Source of the DNA: Sphagnum magellanicum
Lineage: Eukaryota; Streptophyta; Sphagnopsida; Sphagnales; Sphagnaceae
Assembly (NCBI GenBank): GCA_021904315.1
Contig: CM038912.1
Coordinates: 22,542,949 to 22,606,948, forward strand
Length of the DNA stretch: 64,000 nucleotides
Reading direction: 5' to 3'
Under the pieces are notes generated by a model. It did no database searches. It saw nothing but the letters and a program-made list of their open reading frames with translations, and was not told the DNA's origin. Positions 60,313 through 64,000 of this stretch are shown one piece after another. Position 1 is the stretch's first letter. Each line of letters begins with the position of its first letter. The translations under genes and the position numbers were made by a program.

Positions 60313-63300
60313 TTAAAAATCTCTGAAACTCATCCGAGGATCTACTCTTCCTCTACCACGTCCCCGACTCTGTCTGCCACGGCCACGGCCCCTGCCACTT
60401 CTTCCTCTCCCTGACCTTTTGAAGAAAGCTTTTCCATGCTTCACCTCAACCAAAGAATGCAAGAGTTCATCACACAGAACACAAGCCTTGTGTAGTGTGG
60501 CACCCCCAGTAAGCGGGGTTGCATTCTTGTTGAAATTCACCTGGAATCATTGAGCAATGTGACATCAAATCAGCCTCAGAACAGAGCCAGATCTCAGTTG
60601 ATCAATGCATCATATAGGGCAGAAATCTGCAGTTAGTAAAGCCACTTAGAAACTTCAATTTCAATGTGATTCCAATTGGACTCTCTCTGCTGCAGTTTCA
60701 AATGCTACAGTTTTCAATGACTTCAATCCTTTTCAGATGCACCTCTACCAAAGATTCAGATTCAATTCAAAAGCTGTTGGGGCCTGCAAGTCCTTCAGAT
60801 GTAATATCACAACTCCTAGATGTGTCTGGCATGTGATTTATCCAGGCAACTCTGCTCACAGCTGTTCTCATGAATTCGAAACCTGCTTGGATGTGCAGAT
60901 GTGAACAACCAATTTTGGCAAAGCCACCAGAAACCAAAATCCTTGCAAATAACATGCAAGCTTACCTCTAGGAGTGCTGACCCACAGTCATCACAGTGGT
61001 CTTTTGACACTGATATACGGTGTGCATTATGTGGAAGATACACAAGGCAGTTACACTTGTTGCAGTCAAGTCTCCACTTGGGTGCACTTATTGGGTCAAG
61101 GACCAGTGTGCCATCACATTCAGGGCATGAACACACCCCCTGCTGAATCATAGAATGCCGACATGTAGGATGTGGACATATAGAACAAGGCATTCCTCGA
61201 CTGCCTTTGCCCGTCCCCTTCCCTCCATCTTTCCCAGATCCAACACCACCAAATATAACCTCCGCCCCCTCAAATGGGGGATGATTATAGCAGTAAGGAC
61301 AAAGAGGATAAGACTTTCCATCTGGCCCAGCAAGTGAGAATATCACCAATTCAAAGTTGTCGAGAGGGCATGTAAGTTCTGTATACAGCTGCAGGAGATT
61401 CATATGTTAAATCCTGACAGCACAAAAGTAAGGACAAGGGAGCTTCATCAACAAAGCTGCAAACAACTCTGCATCTGACAAATGATGATATGTCATCCTT
61501 GGAAATCAAGACAGCTAGGTCAACCCATCATTGAAACCTGATCACCACTTTTGCCACAAGATGGATCAAACTCTTCCTGTGCCATCGATTCTGAATAGGC
61601 ATGGAATAGAGCAATTGACATAGCTTTCAACCTTAGAGAACAATGTAAAAGGGAACGCACAATTCAGGCACTTGCAAATATCATAAGAAATGAATACCTT
61701 AATGGCACCATTCTGTGGAAGGTGATGCACCTCCTCACATGATGCACAGTACAGACGTGATGGCCGCATGGCAATGTACTTCATATAGCGGGAGCATTTA
61801 CCACACTTGCTCAAAGGTTTACCCGAATCAGCCAGTGGGGAAAACTGGGCTTCAAAAAGGGCATCCATGTGCTCTATCTGCTTGAAAAAGGATATGTATT
61901 AGAACCTTCCTTCCTATCATGGCCATAAGTTGCAAAGATTTGCAAAGAGGAAAAAGGAAGGGAGCAATAGAAAATATCTTGCCTGAGCAACAAAATAATT
62001 GAATTTGGCAGAGAACTCTTGCAAGGCATGCTGCACAACTCGAGTGTAGTCCATCTGACCCTTTGCTATCAAAGTAATTTGCTGCTCTATGAAGCGCCGG
62101 ATATCAGGCAGGCACAAATCAATGTCAATTGTTTGGTACCCGCGCACCAATGTGATACCAAGAGCTGTTGGCACTACACGCCTCCCTGACTGTACCTGTT
62201 ACAATAAAATATTCTATTGTAAGATCCCACTACAGTCTTCAAGAAGGAAGCCAGTCTGCTTCATCACAAGGATTCTTGAGGTGGAGAAATGGTAGATGAC
62301 CTGTGCATAGTTGCGTTCACATATGTTGTTGATGTGTACTGGGATTGATGCATCAGTACCAATGCCGTGTTTCTCCATAAGAGTGATAAGCTCACTCTCT
62401 GTGAGGTAGTCTGGTGCAGCCGTCCGTCCCTGCAAAATGAACTGTAAGATTACAAACAGGGGCACCAACTACCAGCTTGCAATGTGCAATCTTCAAGAAG
62501 TTGCTTTGAGTAAAATGTTGATTATGCACCTGGTAAAGCTCGACCTCTGAGAGAGAAATTGTCTCTCCCACAGAGAATGTTGGCAAACTTTCATCAGCAA
62601 CAGCAAGCCATGGCATTACTGCAGTGAATCCAGGAGATATCACTGCTCGCCCACTAACAGAAAACTTCTCTCCTCCAGCTGCAAAGGAGACCTTTGTCCT
62701 GCAAACCAAACCAAACCAAACATGCACCCCAGGAAACCTCAACAGATGAAGCATATGTTGCATGATGAACAGCTACATCATTGGCAACCAAGTTTGCATT
62801 TTTACCACCACTCAATAGTGGAAATTACAACAAAAACCCAGAATTCCTAACACCTTAGGAATTGAAAGTGAAAAATTGTTTTTGAAGATCACCTTGTATA
62901 CTTGCAATCAGGGCTAACACTGCCAAGAAAATGTCTCGTTACATACTCAAATAGTCTCCACGCATCCCCTCCTCCTAGCTCTGCTTCTGTGGCAGATAGC
63001 ATAGGAGTGATAGGTGGGTGATCCCCAGCATCAACTCCAGACTTTGGAGTATGAGGCCCAGCTGCCATTAGTGAGGCCACATAGTCACCCCATATTGGAT
63101 GTTTGCGATGCAAGGACAGAGCTCCCTGCACATCAAAGCTTGCTGAATATGCTGTGCTCTCAGTGCGAGGATAGCTGCACAACAATGTTCAATAAGAAAC
63201 AAGGAGACAACCTGTTTGTTTCCAATCATCTTCCCAGCAACAGAGGCCATGGCTGGATTGGTTAGACAAAATATCATTTGAGACTCTCATGAGGGCCTAA

Positions 63301-64000
63301 TTGCAGCAAATTTACATGCAACAAATAACCCTAAAGTCAGAGATTTTCCAGCTTTTGTGAGGTTGAATTATGCATTTGTGAGGTCAAGGGATGAAAAGGA
63401 GGAAGAGAGAAAGAATGATACAAAATCTGCCAATCAAACACAACTTCACCCTTTGCTTGCTTTTCAAAGCAGATATTTTTTGACAATCTGAGAGAAAGCA
63501 GCTGATTGTATATGTGAAAACACTGCTGTTCTGTTGTCAATCAGTACCTTATATAGCCTTGAATGTAAAGACGTTCTGCAATTTGCATGGCATGATGGGG
63601 CCCCATGCCAAGTGCACTTGATGCCACCTGTGCTTCAACATTGAGAACTAACATGTAAGTAGAGATTCCTGCTCTTATGCATCTCTACCCACCTGTTTCC
63701 ATCTGAAAGTGAGCTATGACCATAGTTTAAAAACAAAAGCTGAGAGCACTTTCCCTTTACCTGAAAACACCACAAACTCATTGACGAGTTGAGAACACAA
63801 ACACGTAGCAATAGCTGGGCAACCAGGCAACCAACAAGGTCAGACCTTGAGCATGTCAACAGTGTTAAGGCCACTTGGGTGGTGCTTGCGATCCTCTTTT
63901 TTTGACACATCAGTAACTCGCACAGACTTTGTATCAGTTACCATCTTCTGGAACATCAATGCCACCTGCCACTCATCCCACATATCCATGTCATTGTTTT
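60313..64000 (-). CDS. TOP3B: DNA/RNA topoisomerase III-beta, C-terminal two thirds (5' part outside window)
   Basis: A type IA topoisomerase that passes single strands of DNA or RNA; in animals TOP3B works with TDRD3 on mRNA and chromatin. Coding exons (minus): 64000-63846 (continues off edge), 63627-63548, 63174-62893, 62698-62530, 62429-62301, 62195-61983, 61877-61698, 61388-60966, 60540-60313. They give 618 residues and TAA. The catalytic Tyr lies in SYPRTES, codon 63173-63171. Other family phrases are [31 protein letters not shown] and [10 protein letters not shown], followed by several Cys4-type zinc motifs ([32 protein letters not shown]) and an Arg-Gly tail. These fit TOP3-beta rather than alpha. 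The intron 61878-61982 uses a GC donor. The TOPRIM domain lies outside the window. Confidence 0.96.
60340..60415 (-). other. RGG-type RNA-binding tail of TOP3B
   Basis: Codons here encode about 24 residues of RGR/GRG repeats ([20 protein letters not shown]). In animal TOP3B the RGG box gives mRNA binding and RNA topoisomerase function; the same role here is inferred. Confidence 0.8.
61878..61982 (-). other. GC-AG intron in TOP3B
   Basis: The exon ends CAG and the intron starts GCAAGA, then ends at CAG before ATAGAGCAC. The joined protein [12 protein letters not shown] keeps the conserved alignment with other TOP3-beta proteins, so the GC donor is needed. Length 105 bases. Confidence 0.85.

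Overview
The window is nuclear DNA of a land plant. It has plant-type spliced genes with introns of about 0.1-0.9 kb, a nuclear tRNA-Glu, a plastid-targeted plant cystathionine gamma-synthase carrying the plant-specific MTO1 peptide, a plant U-box/ARM ubiquitin ligase and an F-box protein. A long gene-poor block of decayed transposons and a PIF1/Rep Helitron that also carries an endonuclease domain suggest a large, repeat-rich genome, perhaps a fern or another seed-free plant. That placement is an inference; I could not run any search.

Layout. 1-971: 3' end of an F-box protein gene (+). 3256-3327: tRNA-Glu(UUC). 3512-3859: an intact-looking PIF/Harbinger-type MITE with TTA target duplications. 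5324-9984: a complete cystathionine gamma-synthase gene (-), 11 coding exons, 572 residues, whose first exon encodes the MTO1 autoregulatory peptide. It is preceded by an AUG-free leader and seven ~100-bp tandem repeats (10297-11000). About 11160-52200: a very AT-rich block with no intact gene that I can recognise. It holds a decayed Helitron-like element (about 27446-33400, -), a GGAT-type satellite (33830-34665), a multi-exon gene-like relic of unknown family (35095-36657, -), a decayed hAT transposase (49645-50340, +), a possible tRNA-derived SINE head and many tandem duplications with periods of 44-500 bp. 55677-57800: an intronless U-box/ARM-repeat E3 ligase gene (+). 60313-64000: the 3' two thirds of a DNA/RNA topoisomerase III-beta gene (-), running off the right edge.

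The genes do not form a pathway. They are independent housekeeping or regulatory genes: methionine synthesis in plastids (CGS), ubiquitination (F-box protein, U-box ligase), translation (tRNA) and DNA/RNA topology (TOP3B). The most interesting points are the MTO1 peptide with non-Arabidopsis residues at the known stall site, the repeat array upstream of the CGS gene, near-absence of CAG/CTG trinucleotides in the AT-rich block (a possible scar of CHG methylation), and the unknown multi-exon relic.
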